DNA of 33,171 bases from Planctomycetota bacterium (GTDB taxonomy: Bacteria > Planctomycetota > Planctomycetia > Pirellulales > Pirellulaceae). The first letter of the stretch is position 1, and each line of letters starts with the position of its first letter. This document shows, one piece after another, positions 15,714 to 24,101 of the stretch. Position numbers and translations under genes: made by a program. The stretch spans positions 1 to 33,171 of the forward strand of contig JACTND010000307.1 in assembly GCA_014584305.1 (NCBI GenBank). The letters run 5' to 3'. The notes beneath the pieces are model-generated. The model had not been told where the DNA came from and made no database searches. It worked only from the letters and a program-made list of their open reading frames with translations.

Positions 15714-17033
15714 CTATTGTTGTGAAGCCACATCTTCACGCAATAAATCCGACAATATGGCCGGCATGTTGGCAGCCGGAATCGCCAATGTCGATACCCG
15801 CCCCTGCCGCGCAATGTTCATTCCTACTACTCGTCCGTTCAAGTCGAGGACCGGCCCGCCACATTGTTCCGGAAAGAGCGGTGTGTCATGCTGGAAAACC
15901 AAGCGAAAGTCTTGGGCTCGCTGGCTGGGAATCGCACCCAAACGATTCATCATCAGGAAACGTGCAGCGCGGTCGTCGGGTACTTGGCGTGCGCTCAGCT
16001 CAACGGGCATCTTTCGTGACTGACCGTCGCGAATGATCTCCACTTCCACGCGCGCTCCAGGGCGTTGCCGGCGAACCTCGGAAACCAAATCCGTCACATC
16101 CGTGATGAGCTTGTCATTGATGCGGCGCACGATATCCCCTGGCCGGATACCAACGCGCTGGGCGGCGCTTCCAGGCGTGACTTCCAACACGCGAATTTCA
16201 CCGCCGGTCAATTGGGGTTGAATTCCCAAATACGCGTGTTCGGTGCTGACTACGGCTCGCGGCTCGTGGCTGTATGTTCCGATCGCCACCACTCGGCCAG
16301 CGGAATCGTTTGTCAAAACAAACTCTCCAACCGCCGGCGTGTGGTCGCTCCATTGCATGGGTGGCAGGTCAGTTAATCTTGCATCCAACAACGCGAGATC
16401 ATACTCGGAGTCCACTCGTACGATCATGGCTTCGAGACGGCGATCAGTTCCTGTCACGACGGTCACGAGATCGCCGATTTGAGGGTTACGTCCGGTTTCG
16501 GCTAACTCGCTGGCCTTGGTGACCACACGGCCCAGTCGGTCAACAACGATGCCCAACGCAACGGGTCGATTGCCACGGACGATCGTCACAGTACTGGTTG
16601 CGGCCTGAAGTGTAAGTTCCGTTAAATCCTGCAGAATCGACTCGTGTTGCCTTTCCTCGTTCAGCACCGGCCGGTTACGCAAACTCGGTAGTTCGAACTT
16701 AAGTTCGATATCGCCTTGGAGTTCCCGAGGGTCAATTTCCAGCAAGCTATCGAACGGATTGATCGGATGGTCGCGAAATCGGCGGAATTGGTCTGGGGAG
16801 AACTGGATAAGGTCCGATTGTTCTCGCAATGCGCGTTCAAACTTCTGTTTGATGTCATCGTCCACGTGATCGATGATTTGGCGGAAGATACCGGCCAATT
16901 CGTCGGTCATCTGCGCCCTGGCGACCGATCCCGCCAGCGCCAACACAATAGGTGCCACCCACCTAATCCAAACAATAGGTGCCACCCACCCATTGGAGGC
17001 TGCGGGAATATTTTTTGCCGATGATCGTTTCAT
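15714..17033 (-). CDS. HtrA-like pseudo-protease with internal PDZ domain
   Basis: Exported protein of 439 residues related to trypsin-like S1C/HtrA proteases but with a degenerate active site. The segment GRVVTKASEL (about 169-177) aligns with the usual VLTNAHVV, so the histidine position is serine 175. YDLALLD supplies the aspartate (212). The serine motif GNSGGPL is replaced by EQCGGPV (cysteine 391) and lies after, not before, a PDZ domain (about 266-345, YLGIQPQL to RKMPVEL). Thus the PDZ sits inside the protease fold. The N-terminal signal peptide contains a duplicated WVAPIV segment encoded by a 19-base repeat. The start overlaps the preceding protease gene by four bases. It is probably a regulator or adaptor, not an active serine protease (inference). 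Confidence 0.82.
   Translation of the reverse strand: MKRSSAKNIPAASNGWVAPIVWIRWVAPIVLALAGSVARAQMTDELAGIFRQIIDHVDDDIKQKFERALREQSDLIQFSPDQFRRFRDHPINPFDSLLEIDPRELQGDIELKFELPSLRNRPVLNEERQHESILQDLTELTLQAATSTVTIVRGNRPVALGIVVDRLGRVVTKASELAETGRNPQIGDLVTVVTGTDRRLEAMIVRVDSEYDLALLDARLTDLPPMQWSDHTPAVGEFVLTNDSAGRVVAIGTYSHEPRAVVSTEHAYLGIQPQLTGGEIRVLEVTPGSAAQRVGIRPGDIVRRINDKLITDVTDLVSEVRRQRPGARVEVEIIRDGQSRKMPVELSARQVPDDRAARFLMMNRLGAIPSQRAQDFRLVFQHDTPLFPEQCGGPVLDLNGRVVGMNIARQGRVSTLAIPAANMPAILSDLLREDVASQQ
16945..16990. repeat. two 19-base copies in a signal-peptide coding region
   Basis: ACAATAGGTGCCACCCACC occurs exactly at 16945-16963 and again at 16972-16990, a 27-base period that keeps frame (nine codons). 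On the coding strand it encodes WVAPIV twice (residues about 16-21 and 25-30). Confidence 0.9.
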
Positions 17034-18040
17034 TTCAGGCGATCCAGTATGATTTGCAGATTCAACGGGCGGCCATTTCGCTCAATGCGGAGGGCAACTG
17101 ACTGACCGGCTGATTTGCGTTGAAAAATGGCAAAGGCGGCTGGTACGGTTCGGACAGATTGCCCGTCGATCATACGGATCACATCGCGCGGCTTCATTCC
17201 GACCCGCTGAGCTGGCGAGTTCGGTAGCACGTTGTGGACGACAATTTGTCCATTTCTTTCGGCCACTGTTACGCCCAAGAGGGGGAGTTGAGAGATGCTC
17301 TCTGGCAAAGAATCGGTCTCCGGTTGCGGGCCGGGCGCGTCGAGGTCCGGCAATTTTCCCCAGCGCTGGCCGGCGGCTAAACGGCGCCAATCGCGATGAA
17401 ACACATCGATCGCTACATGGCGATTCTCCGCGATCGTGTCGCCGATGGACGAATGAATAGCAACTAGCTTGCCACTTAAATCGAACAATGGACCACCCGA
17501 ATCGCCGCCGATGAGTACCGCATCGGTAACCAATAAGTGCCCCCGACGTTCGATCAATCGCCCGCTTCGGACAGGCGGTTTGCGCCCGACCTCGTAGCCA
17601 CCGCTGTGCCCCAAAGAGATTAACCAGTCACCGGGAGTTAAATGGGCTGTCGATTCGGCCAACGAAACGTGCGGCCAGGTTCCAGTCCCAGTGATTTGAA
17701 TCATGGCGGCATCGACATCGAGGTTATAGCCGACTAGCCTAGCCGGGACGATGCGGCCGTCGGGAAAGTAGACCTGCAATTCCGTTTTTCCTGTATTCAC
17801 GACATGGCCGGCGGTCAGAATCAGCCCGGAGGAATTAACAACCACTCCGCTGCCAAAGCCGATACCATCACCTATGGCCACACAAGCAGGCCGGGCCTCG
17901 GTTACCACCCGTTGAATTTGCTGTTGTACAAACCGCAGTTGTTCGACGCCTGAGTCGTGAGCGGCCCCATCAGGCAGCAGAAACTGTACTGCCAACACGA
18001 AAGTCATCGCCATGACGATCGTGACGCGAAGTCGAGACAT
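17030..18040 (-). CDS. HtrA-like trypsin-family serine protease with PDZ domain
   Basis: Exported protein of 336 residues with an N-terminal signal peptide (MSRLRVTIVMAMTFVLAVQFLL). The catalytic triad is complete: TAGHVV (histidine 79), NLDVDAAMI (aspartate 110) and GGDSGGPLFD (serine 181). One PDZ domain follows (about 253-333, LLGVTV to LNLQIILD). It is therefore likely an active periplasmic quality-control protease of HtrA/Deg type, though shorter than DegP and with one PDZ. AAGGAAA lies about eight bases before the ATG. The stop overlaps the start of the pseudo-protease gene in an ATGA junction, so the two should be translated together. Confidence 0.93.
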   Translation of the reverse strand: MSRLRVTIVMAMTFVLAVQFLLPDGAAHDSGVEQLRFVQQQIQRVVTEARPACVAIGDGIGFGSGVVVNSSGLILTAGHVVNTGKTELQVYFPDGRIVPARLVGYNLDVDAAMIQITGTGTWPHVSLAESTAHLTPGDWLISLGHSGGYEVGRKPPVRSGRLIERRGHLLVTDAVLIGGDSGGPLFDLSGKLVAIHSSIGDTIAENRHVAIDVFHRDWRRLAAGQRWGKLPDLDAPGPQPETDSLPESISQLPLLGVTVAERNGQIVVHNVLPNSPAQRVGMKPRDVIRMIDGQSVRTVPAAFAIFQRKSAGQSVALRIERNGRPLNLQIILDRLK

Positions 18041-18243
18041 CGCAGGTTTCCTTACCTATGAATTTGCGACGGGTCGCGAATCTGAAGTTTTGCGGCGAAC
18101 TGGCGCCAGCAACCTGCGCAGAGGATCGTCGTTTTCGGTGTGCGGTTTGAGTATTCCCGCGCCAAACGATACAACAGGAATAATCAATCCTGCAGCCAAT
18201 AGCGGGAAACGTCATCAACGCAATCGGCGCGGTTGAAACGGCC

Positions 18244-18642
18244 ATGAAGTACCTAAAACTCTTCGGCATCGTCTGGGCACTGCCAGCGACAATTGTGGGA
18301 CTGGTGGTCGGTACGCTGTCGTTGCCGTGGGGCGGGAGGGTCCGCATTCGAAGTGGCTGCGTGGAGTTCTATGGTCGACCTCTCGCATGGCTACTAGGCC
18401 GATTATCGGTGAGGGTATCCGTTTCCGCCATGACGTTGGGACATGTGATCTTGGGACGCAACGAAGTCGAGTTGGATGAGGCTTTTCGTCATGAGCGCGT
18501 CCATGTTCACCAATACGAGCGCTGGGGTCCCTTCTTCGTCCCTGCGTATTTGGGAGTTTCGGTCTATTTGTGGTTGCGCGGTCGCGATCCCTATTGGGAC
18601 AATCCTTTTGAGGTAGAAGCGTATCGATCCGACCTTTCCTAG
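18244..18642 (+). CDS. small membrane protein with HExxH motif
   Basis: Product of 132 residues. The N-terminal segment IVWALPATIVGLVVGTLSLP is a membrane helix, and a second hydrophobic stretch lies at about 97-112. Between them HERVHVHQYERWGPFFVPAYL contains HERVH at 83-87, a HExxH zinc-site pattern. This combination is recalled as a conserved hypothetical family in bacteria, with HERVH-QYERWG and a C-terminal RDPY-DNPFE motif. The HExxH may bind metal, but no third ligand or activity can be assigned. No clear ribosome site precedes the ATG. It is divergent from the protease pair. Confidence 0.72.
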   Translation: MKYLKLFGIVWALPATIVGLVVGTLSLPWGGRVRIRSGCVEFYGRPLAWLLGRLSVRVSVSAMTLGHVILGRNEVELDEAFRHERVHVHQYERWGPFFVPAYLGVSVYLWLRGRDPYWDNPFEVEAYRSDLS

Positions 18643-18883
18643 CGTATTCGAGAGTGGCCGTTGCAATGGGTTCCTTGATCGGTTGTTCCGATCTTCGTTA
18701 CGGTCGTGAGGAAGAGAAGCCGTGGGTGTTCGCACCATGTTTGCGGACATGATTTTAGGGCATTGTTAGGCAAGACCGCGCTTCCATTGCGCGCCGGGAG
18801 CTGAGCGGAGCAATTTGTCTGCTGAGATATGCGCGCGTTTTCGCTCGATTTCCAGCGTCGATGCGCGGCGAAACTGTTGGGGT

Positions 18884-18911
18884 TTGACATCCGGGGTGCA
18901 CTTTCTACAAT
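18884..18911 (+). promoter_or_regulatory. sigma70-like promoter before tatA
   Basis: TTGACA (18884-18889, perfect) and TACAAT (18906-18911, five of six) are 16 bases apart. Transcription would begin near 18918, within or just after the AAGGCGG Shine-Dalgarno candidate of the ATG at 18927. This favours translation from the ATG at 18951 or an almost leaderless message. Confidence 0.6.
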
Positions 18912-18926
18912 GAAGGCGGCAAGAAA

Positions 18927-19166
18927 ATGTTATCCAGTTCAGGATTATCCATGTGGTTTTCTAGTTTTAACGCCCCATTAGCGTTTATTCAGAACATCGG
19001 CGTCAATGAGTTGATGTGGGTGGCGATCATTGCGTTGTTGCTGTTTGGCAGCACGCGATTACCAAGCTTAATGCGCAATATGGGACGCAGCATCAATGAA
19101 TTCAAGGCGGGAATGAAAGACCCCCCGTCGGCGAACAAGATCGACGAACATGCCGACGAGAATTAG
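18927..19166 (+). CDS. twin-arginine translocase TatA/TatE-type subunit
   Basis: Small subunit of the Tat pathway, 79 residues. A single membrane helix (about 28-42, LMWVAIIALLLFG) ends in the FG-x-LP hinge (LFGSTRLPSLMRNMG), followed by an amphipathic helix (INEFKAGMKD) and an acidic tail, which is diagnostic of TatA. These proteins oligomerise to let folded precursors cross the cytoplasmic membrane. An ATG at 18951 is an alternative start and suits the promoter position better. A second TatA-like gene lies 86 bases downstream, but no tatC is present in the window. Confidence 0.9.
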   Translation: MLSSSGLSMWFSSFNAPLAFIQNIGVNELMWVAIIALLLFGSTRLPSLMRNMGRSINEFKAGMKDPPSANKIDEHADEN

Positions 19167-19252
19167 CTGACCGGTAGTGGATTTGGGGTTTCAAGTGGAA
19201 CAGCCTCAACCGGCCTATATCAGATGTTCACCAGACGCTGCCTTTTAGGTGA

Positions 19253-19585
19253 TTGAACCTCGCAATGTTTCCGGGTGGCATTGGTACTGGTGAAGTTCTT
19301 ATTGTACTGGTTGTCGCGGTAATCCTGTTTGGCCGAAATTTGCCTCAGGTTGCCCGCAGCATTGGCCAGTCGTATCAGCAGTTCCGCAAGGGTTTAAGCG
19401 AAATGCAGCGGACCATTTCCATCGATGACAATTCCAGTAGCTCCGGCTATCGGCCAACGACACGTGCTCCAGAGTATCAAGATGATTTCGAGGATGAGTC
19501 TGCCGCGCCTCGATTCTTGGCGCCCCCACCCGCGGAGAATGCGGAAGATTCAGCAATAGCGGAAGATTCAAACCCCGCCGACTAG
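19253..19585 (+). CDS. second TatA/TatB-type subunit
   Basis: Product of 110 residues with the same plan as the preceding gene: short N-terminus, one membrane helix (GEVLIVLVVAVILFG), the hinge FGRNLPQVARSIG and the amphipathic helix QSYQQFRKGLSEMQRT, then a longer acidic, Ser/Pro-rich tail. The longer tail may point to a TatB-like role, but TatA and TatB are hard to separate by sequence here. The start is uncertain: TTG at 19253 follows AGGTG, while the first ATG is at 19265 without a ribosome site. Tandem tatA-type paralogues suggest specialised subunits. Confidence 0.88.
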   Translation: MNLAMFPGGIGTGEVLIVLVVAVILFGRNLPQVARSIGQSYQQFRKGLSEMQRTISIDDNSSSSGYRPTTRAPEYQDDFEDESAAPRFLAPPPAENAEDSAIAEDSNPAD

Positions 19586-19699
19586 TCAACGCCCGGACCT
19601 TTGCTCGTTGCACGTATTAGAAAACGGCGGCGCACGGCTTCAGCACCCGTCGGTGTTGTTACACAGATCCGAATGTACGCGTGCCATCAACTGTTTCGA

Positions 19700-19761
19700 T
19701 TGTACGGTCGGCGCCGGTTGTGGAAATCTCAATTTATCCAAATGGAAAATTCGCCGTACAA
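19700..19761 (+). repeat. inverted repeat in the Tad leader
   Basis: TTGTACGG (19700-19707) and CCGTACAA (19754-19761) are exact inverted copies with a 46-base spacer, in the 272-base gap before cpaF. It may form a leader stem or be a chance match. Confidence 0.25.
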
Positions 19762-19857
19762 GCTATATTTCATGCGCGTCCGATCGCATGGCCGCCTCAC
19801 ACGCCATCCGACGGGTGGCGGTAGTCTTCGAAATCGCATTGAATTGGAAACACAACC

Positions 19858-21183
19858 ATGGCTGGACCGACAGTAAAGCCTGCTGCCGTAAAGGGCAAGC
19901 AATCGGTAAACGATTACGAGTCCTTGAAGCAACGGATTCACCAAAAACTCATCGGCAAACTGGATTTGTCTCGCGTGGGAGATATTCCACAGGACGTATT
20001 GCGCCGGGAAATTCGCGTGGTTGTCGAGCATCTGTGCGACAGCGAGCACAGCCTGATGAATCGGCTCGAACGCGATCGATTGATCGACGAGGTTTTGGAC
20101 GAGACATTTGGCCTGGGGCCGTTGGAGTTGTTGCTCAAGGATCCTAAGATTAGCGATATTCTGATCAATGGTCCCAAGCAGATTTATATCGAAAAGGGGG
20201 GGCGGCTGGAGCGTTCCACCGTCGAGTTCCGCGATAACGCCCATCTACTTCAGATTATTGACCGGATCGTTTCCAAAGTCGGCAGGCGTGTAGACGAAAC
20301 CTGTCCCATGGTCGATGCTCGGTTGGAGGATGGTTCACGGGTCAATGCGATCATACCGCCGTTGGCGCTGGACGGAGCGGCGATGTCTATTCGCCGTTTT
20401 GGCTCCAATCCATTGAAACTGGAAGATTTGTTGAATTACAAGGCCTTCACGCCAGAAATGGTGATGTTCTTGGAGGGGGCCATGAAGGCCCGATTGAACA
20501 TTATCATCTCCGGAGGCACAGGATCCGGTAAAACGACGCTCCTCAATACCTTGTCGAGTTTCATTCCCAATCACGATCGAATCATTACGATCGAAGACGC
20601 AGCCGAGTTGCAGTTGCAGCAGGAGCATGTCGTTCGACTGGAAACGCGTCCGCCCAATATTGAAGGCCGGGGTGAAATCCGTGCGACTGATTTGGTTCGC
20701 AACTGTTTGCGGATGCGTCCCGAACGGATCATCATCGGTGAATGTCGCGGTCCCGAGACACTGGATATGTTGCAAGCGATGAACACCGGCCACGAAGGCT
20801 CGTTGACGACGACGCATGCGAACACGCCGCGGGACTGTATCGCTCGCATGGAAACCATGATCATGATGGCCGGATTTGAACTTCCCATCAAAGCGATGCG
20901 GACGCAAATTGCCAGTGCAGTCAACTTGATCGTCCAGGCCAACCGGCTTCAAGGCGGATTGCGCAAGGTTACGCATATTACGGAAATCGTCGGTATGGAG
21001 AACGACACGATTGTCATGCAGGACATCTTCAGATTTGTACAAGAAGGAATTGACGAAAACGGCAAAGCGTATGGCAAATTCATCTGCACCGGGGTCCGCC
21101 CCAAATGCATGGACCGATTGGAGTCCTGTGGCATTCGGCTGCCGTCGGCGATATTCCGCGAACGCGTAATGATGGAATGCTAG
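19858..21183 (+). CDS. cpaF: Tad/Flp pilus assembly ATPase CpaF (TadA)
   Basis: Secretion ATPase of the GspE/VirB11 superfamily that powers Tad pilus biogenesis, acting at the inner face of the cytoplasmic membrane. The 441-residue protein has the CpaF-type N-terminal domain with DEVLDETFGLGPLELLLKDPKISDILINGP. The Walker A box GGTGSGKTTLLNTL is at about 218-231, then ITIEDAAELQL, RMRPERIIIGECRGPE (Walker B region) and TGHEGSLTTTHANTPRDC (His box). These assign it to CpaF/TadA rather than PilT. tadB and tadC follow in order on the same strand, so it heads a Tad operon. Confidence 0.96.
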   Translation: MAGPTVKPAAVKGKQSVNDYESLKQRIHQKLIGKLDLSRVGDIPQDVLRREIRVVVEHLCDSEHSLMNRLERDRLIDEVLDETFGLGPLELLLKDPKISDILINGPKQIYIEKGGRLERSTVEFRDNAHLLQIIDRIVSKVGRRVDETCPMVDARLEDGSRVNAIIPPLALDGAAMSIRRFGSNPLKLEDLLNYKAFTPEMVMFLEGAMKARLNIIISGGTGSGKTTLLNTLSSFIPNHDRIITIEDAAELQLQQEHVVRLETRPPNIEGRGEIRATDLVRNCLRMRPERIIIGECRGPETLDMLQAMNTGHEGSLTTTHANTPRDCIARMETMIMMAGFELPIKAMRTQIASAVNLIVQANRLQGGLRKVTHITEIVGMENDTIVMQDIFRFVQEGIDENGKAYGKFICTGVRPKCMDRLESCGIRLPSAIFRERVMMEC

Positions 21184-21234
21184 TCAACGGCGAACCCCGA
21201 ATCGAACACACCTTAATCTCCTTCGAGAAATCGT

Positions 21235-22203
21235 ATGACGTCGTTCATTATTCTGCTTTGCGTCGGCCTGTCGGTGGCGGGCTTGATTTTTTCGTTAGCG
21301 ACCTGGACTTCAAGAAACAGGGAGTCTCATCGCGATCGGTTGCTGCAATTGACCGGTAAGGTCAAGCGAACGAAGAAAGACGGCGATGGCGCGCTACCGT
21401 CGTTGATCCGCGGGGACTTGTCCGAGCAAATTCACGCGGTAGAGCGCGCCCTGGCAAGGTTTTGGAATATCCGCGCGTGGTTGGAACAAGCAGGTTGGGC
21501 TAAGGTCAGCCCTGGCCAATTTGTTTCGGTCCTTGGCGCCTTGGCGATTGGCGGACTTGTCCTCCATTTGGCGCTGTTGCCAATGAAAGCAATCGCTCCG
21601 TTGACCGCGATCGTCCTGGGGCTGTTGCCGATTGGTTATCTGTGGTTCGTGCGGGGGCGGCGACTCAAAAAATTCGGCTTGCAATTGCCGGCGGCATTGG
21701 ACTTGATTAGCCAGGCGCTGCGGGCCGGACAAAGTTTACCTTCCGGATTCCAAATGGTGGCGCAGCAATCTGCGGAGCCGTTGGGACCAGAGTTTGGCAG
21801 GTGTTTCGAAGAACAGAATCTCGGTATTCCGCTGGAACAATGTCTCAAGCGAATGGTGGAACGAGTGCCCAACATGGACCTCAAGTTCTTCGTCACGAGC
21901 GTCGTCTTGCAACGGCAAACTGGCGGCGACTTGGCGGAAGTGTTAGATAAGATTGCCGGCCTGATTCGCGAGCGAATCCAAATCGCAGGTCAGATACAAG
22001 CACTCACGGGTGAAGGCCGATTGTCGGGAATCGTGTTGTTGGCGCTTCCTCCGGCATTGTTGTTGGTCATGCTGCGGTTGAACTACGACTATGTAATGAT
22101 GTTGTTCAATGATCCGCTGGGAAGAAAAATGCTGCTCATTGGCATCGTGACCCAAATTCTAGGCGCGGTGTGCATCAAGAAAATCATAACCATCAAGGTC
22201 TGA
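21235..22203 (+). CDS. tadB: Tad pilus membrane platform protein TadB
   Basis: Integral membrane protein of 322 residues of the type II secretion GspF family, Tad branch. Hydrophobic segments are at the N-terminus (IILLCVGLSVAGLIFSLAT), in the middle (LGALAIGGLVLHLALLPM then PLTAIVLGLLPIGYLWFVRG) and at the C-terminus. The cytoplasmic T2SSF domain is recognised by QLPAALDLISQALRAGQSLPSGFQMVAQQSAEPLGPEFGRCFEEQNLGIPLEQCLKRM. It pairs with TadC to form the platform that couples the CpaF motor to pilin assembly. A 51-base gap separates it from cpaF and four bases from tadC. Confidence 0.94.
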   Translation: MTSFIILLCVGLSVAGLIFSLATWTSRNRESHRDRLLQLTGKVKRTKKDGDGALPSLIRGDLSEQIHAVERALARFWNIRAWLEQAGWAKVSPGQFVSVLGALAIGGLVLHLALLPMKAIAPLTAIVLGLLPIGYLWFVRGRRLKKFGLQLPAALDLISQALRAGQSLPSGFQMVAQQSAEPLGPEFGRCFEEQNLGIPLEQCLKRMVERVPNMDLKFFVTSVVLQRQTGGDLAEVLDKIAGLIRERIQIAGQIQALTGEGRLSGIVLLALPPALLLVMLRLNYDYVMMLFNDPLGRKMLLIGIVTQILGAVCIKKIITIKV

Positions 22204-22207
22204 GTAT

Positions 22208-23179
22208 ATGGATCTCTCATTCTGGCAAGAACTACAAGTCCCTTGGTACCTGTTGGTCGCGGCATTTTTTGCCTGTAGCGCCATGGTTTGGGCCGTGGGC
22301 GAAATGATTTTCAATCGTCAAGTCTCACCGGAAGCGCGGCTGCAACGCTTCCGCCATGCCAAATCCGGAAACAAGGAATTCAGCCTGGAAAACTCGAAAA
22401 CGGGACTCTCGAGGCTATTGGAGGCAGCCAGTCCGACGTTGGGCGATACGCTTAGGCCGAAGAGCGAAAAAGAAATCGGCAAGATGAAATGCAAGCTAAA
22501 CGCGGCCGGCTTCCGTCAAGAAAACGCCGTGATGCTGTTCTCGACGCTCAAGGTCATTGCCGCGCTGTTTGGCTTATTTGTCGGTGGCGGAACGGCGTTG
22601 ATTATCAAGGGCATCGACCTGTGGACCCTAGTGTACGCAATCGGCGCCGCGATGACCTTTATGCTCATCCCTGAGTTTGTGCTAACGTTCCTGGCGAAAC
22701 GCCGGAAACAACAGATATTTTTGGGACTTCCCGACGCGTTAGATCTCATGGTGGTATCGGTCGAGGCAGGTCTGGGGCTCGATCAAGCTATGCGGAAAGT
22801 GGCCGAAGAACTGGGTTCCACACACCCGGTAATCGCCTACGAATTTCGCATTTGCAATCAGGCCTTGCAAATGGGAAAGCCACGCGCCGACGTTTTGCAG
22901 GAACTGGGAGAACGCAATGATGTGGACGATCTCAAAACCTTGGCCACAATCATGATCCAGGTCGATCGTTTTGGCACCAGCGTCGGCACCGCGCTGCGAA
23001 CACAGAGTGATACGATGCGCGTGCGGCGTCGGCAAATTGCCGAAGAAAAAGCAGCTAAAACTGCCGTCAAACTCATTTTCCCTTTGGTATTGTTCATTTT
23101 TCCCGGCATATTCGTTGTTCTCGTTGGCCCCGCCGCAATCACTATGATCAACGAATTGCTGCCATCTTTACAAAAATAG
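22208..23179 (+). CDS. tadC: Tad pilus membrane platform protein TadC
   Basis: Second GspF-like platform protein of the Tad machine, 323 residues, similar in length to TadB. It has an N-terminal membrane helix, a pair of hydrophobic segments in the middle, the T2SSF core GLPDALDLMVVSVEAGLGLDQAMRKVAEELGSTHPVIAYEFRICNQALQMGKPRADVLQELGERN, and a C-terminal membrane segment (LIFPLVLFIFPGIFVVLVGPAAITMI). The motif VEAGLGLDQA is typical of TadC. The gene starts four bases after tadB. Confidence 0.94.
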   Translation: MDLSFWQELQVPWYLLVAAFFACSAMVWAVGEMIFNRQVSPEARLQRFRHAKSGNKEFSLENSKTGLSRLLEAASPTLGDTLRPKSEKEIGKMKCKLNAAGFRQENAVMLFSTLKVIAALFGLFVGGGTALIIKGIDLWTLVYAIGAAMTFMLIPEFVLTFLAKRRKQQIFLGLPDALDLMVVSVEAGLGLDQAMRKVAEELGSTHPVIAYEFRICNQALQMGKPRADVLQELGERNDVDDLKTLATIMIQVDRFGTSVGTALRTQSDTMRVRRRQIAEEKAAKTAVKLIFPLVLFIFPGIFVVLVGPAAITMINELLPSLQK

Positions 23180-23402
23180 CCGTCGCTAGGACGCGCGCGC
23201 GAATTTTCTCTACGGTCCAGCCAGACGGTTTGCCGCGAATATTCCGATACTACATGATGTCGGGCTCGGCCCCCCGCGTTCTCGTAAACCGTGTCGACAA
23301 CCGGGTGCGAGGCGAATCACGAAATTTCCGATAGGTGTTGACCTTCAGGCAACCCCTGACTTCAGACCCTGTTTTCGTAGGACTTCGATTAAGGACCTCA
23401 AC

Positions 23403-24068
23403 ATGATGGGCGGATGGCGATTCACGATGGCAGGGGTGTTGGTCATAGGGGCCTTGGCTTGGGTTCCAGATTCGCGCTTGGCAGCGCAGTGTGACACCGG
23501 AGCACATTTCGGCTATCCGTCGCAGGCCGGTTGCCCTACGGGTCGAGGTGGAACTCTAGGTCACAACTGGCAACAATCTCATGCCGAAGCGCGCGCCCAA
23601 GCCGAGAAAGTGTTCTTGCGCAATCAAGCCTGGCCTAAACCATTTGATTGCTGGGATCGACAAAGCTATTTCGCCACCTGGAATCAGTTCTATGACGCTG
23701 GGTTGTGTGCCGAATTGACGTTGTTGGACGCCCATTTTGAAAATCAGACCGATCAACTTAACTCGTTTGGTATTCGCCGTCTGGCGGCAATTGTCTCCAG
23801 TAACTCCAGCGACCGTTTGGCCGTATTCATCGCGCGCACCAACAACGAACAGTTGAACCAATCGCGCGTCAATCAAGTGCGTTTGGCAGTTGGCCGGATA
23901 CTAGGAAGTGCTGACGGCACATTGGTAGCAGTTTCGGAACAGGATATCGTGCCGCTCAGTGGCCGCTACCATAGCACTGTCAATGAACTGCGAACTCAGC
24001 AAACACCACCGCCCATTATCAGCATCGGCCCCCAAAGCAGCTTATCCGGCGCCGTTAACGGCAACTAA
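23403..24068 (+). CDS. secreted protein at the end of the Tad operon
   Basis: Exported protein of 221 residues, start ATG with AAGGA about seven bases upstream. The signal peptide is about residues 1-28 (cleavage near RLAA-QC). A Cys-containing segment (QAWPKPFDCWDRQSYFATWNQFYDAGLC, about 76-102) is followed by LNSFGIRRLAAI and a helix RVNQVRLAVGRIL with a pattern faintly like the OmpA peptidoglycan-binding family; this is a guess. The C-terminus is low in complexity. Position 223 bases after tadC suggests a Tad-linked envelope role, but a separate promoter is possible. I recall planctomycete hypothetical proteins of this type. Function not assigned. Confidence 0.7.
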   Translation: MMGGWRFTMAGVLVIGALAWVPDSRLAAQCDTGAHFGYPSQAGCPTGRGGTLGHNWQQSHAEARAQAEKVFLRNQAWPKPFDCWDRQSYFATWNQFYDAGLCAELTLLDAHFENQTDQLNSFGIRRLAAIVSSNSSDRLAVFIARTNNEQLNQSRVNQVRLAVGRILGSADGTLVAVSEQDIVPLSGRYHSTVNELRTQQTPPPIISIGPQSSLSGAVNGN

Positions 24069-24101
24069 CCAGCCGGGCGTCCAGCTGACAAAGTCGGCAA
24101 A

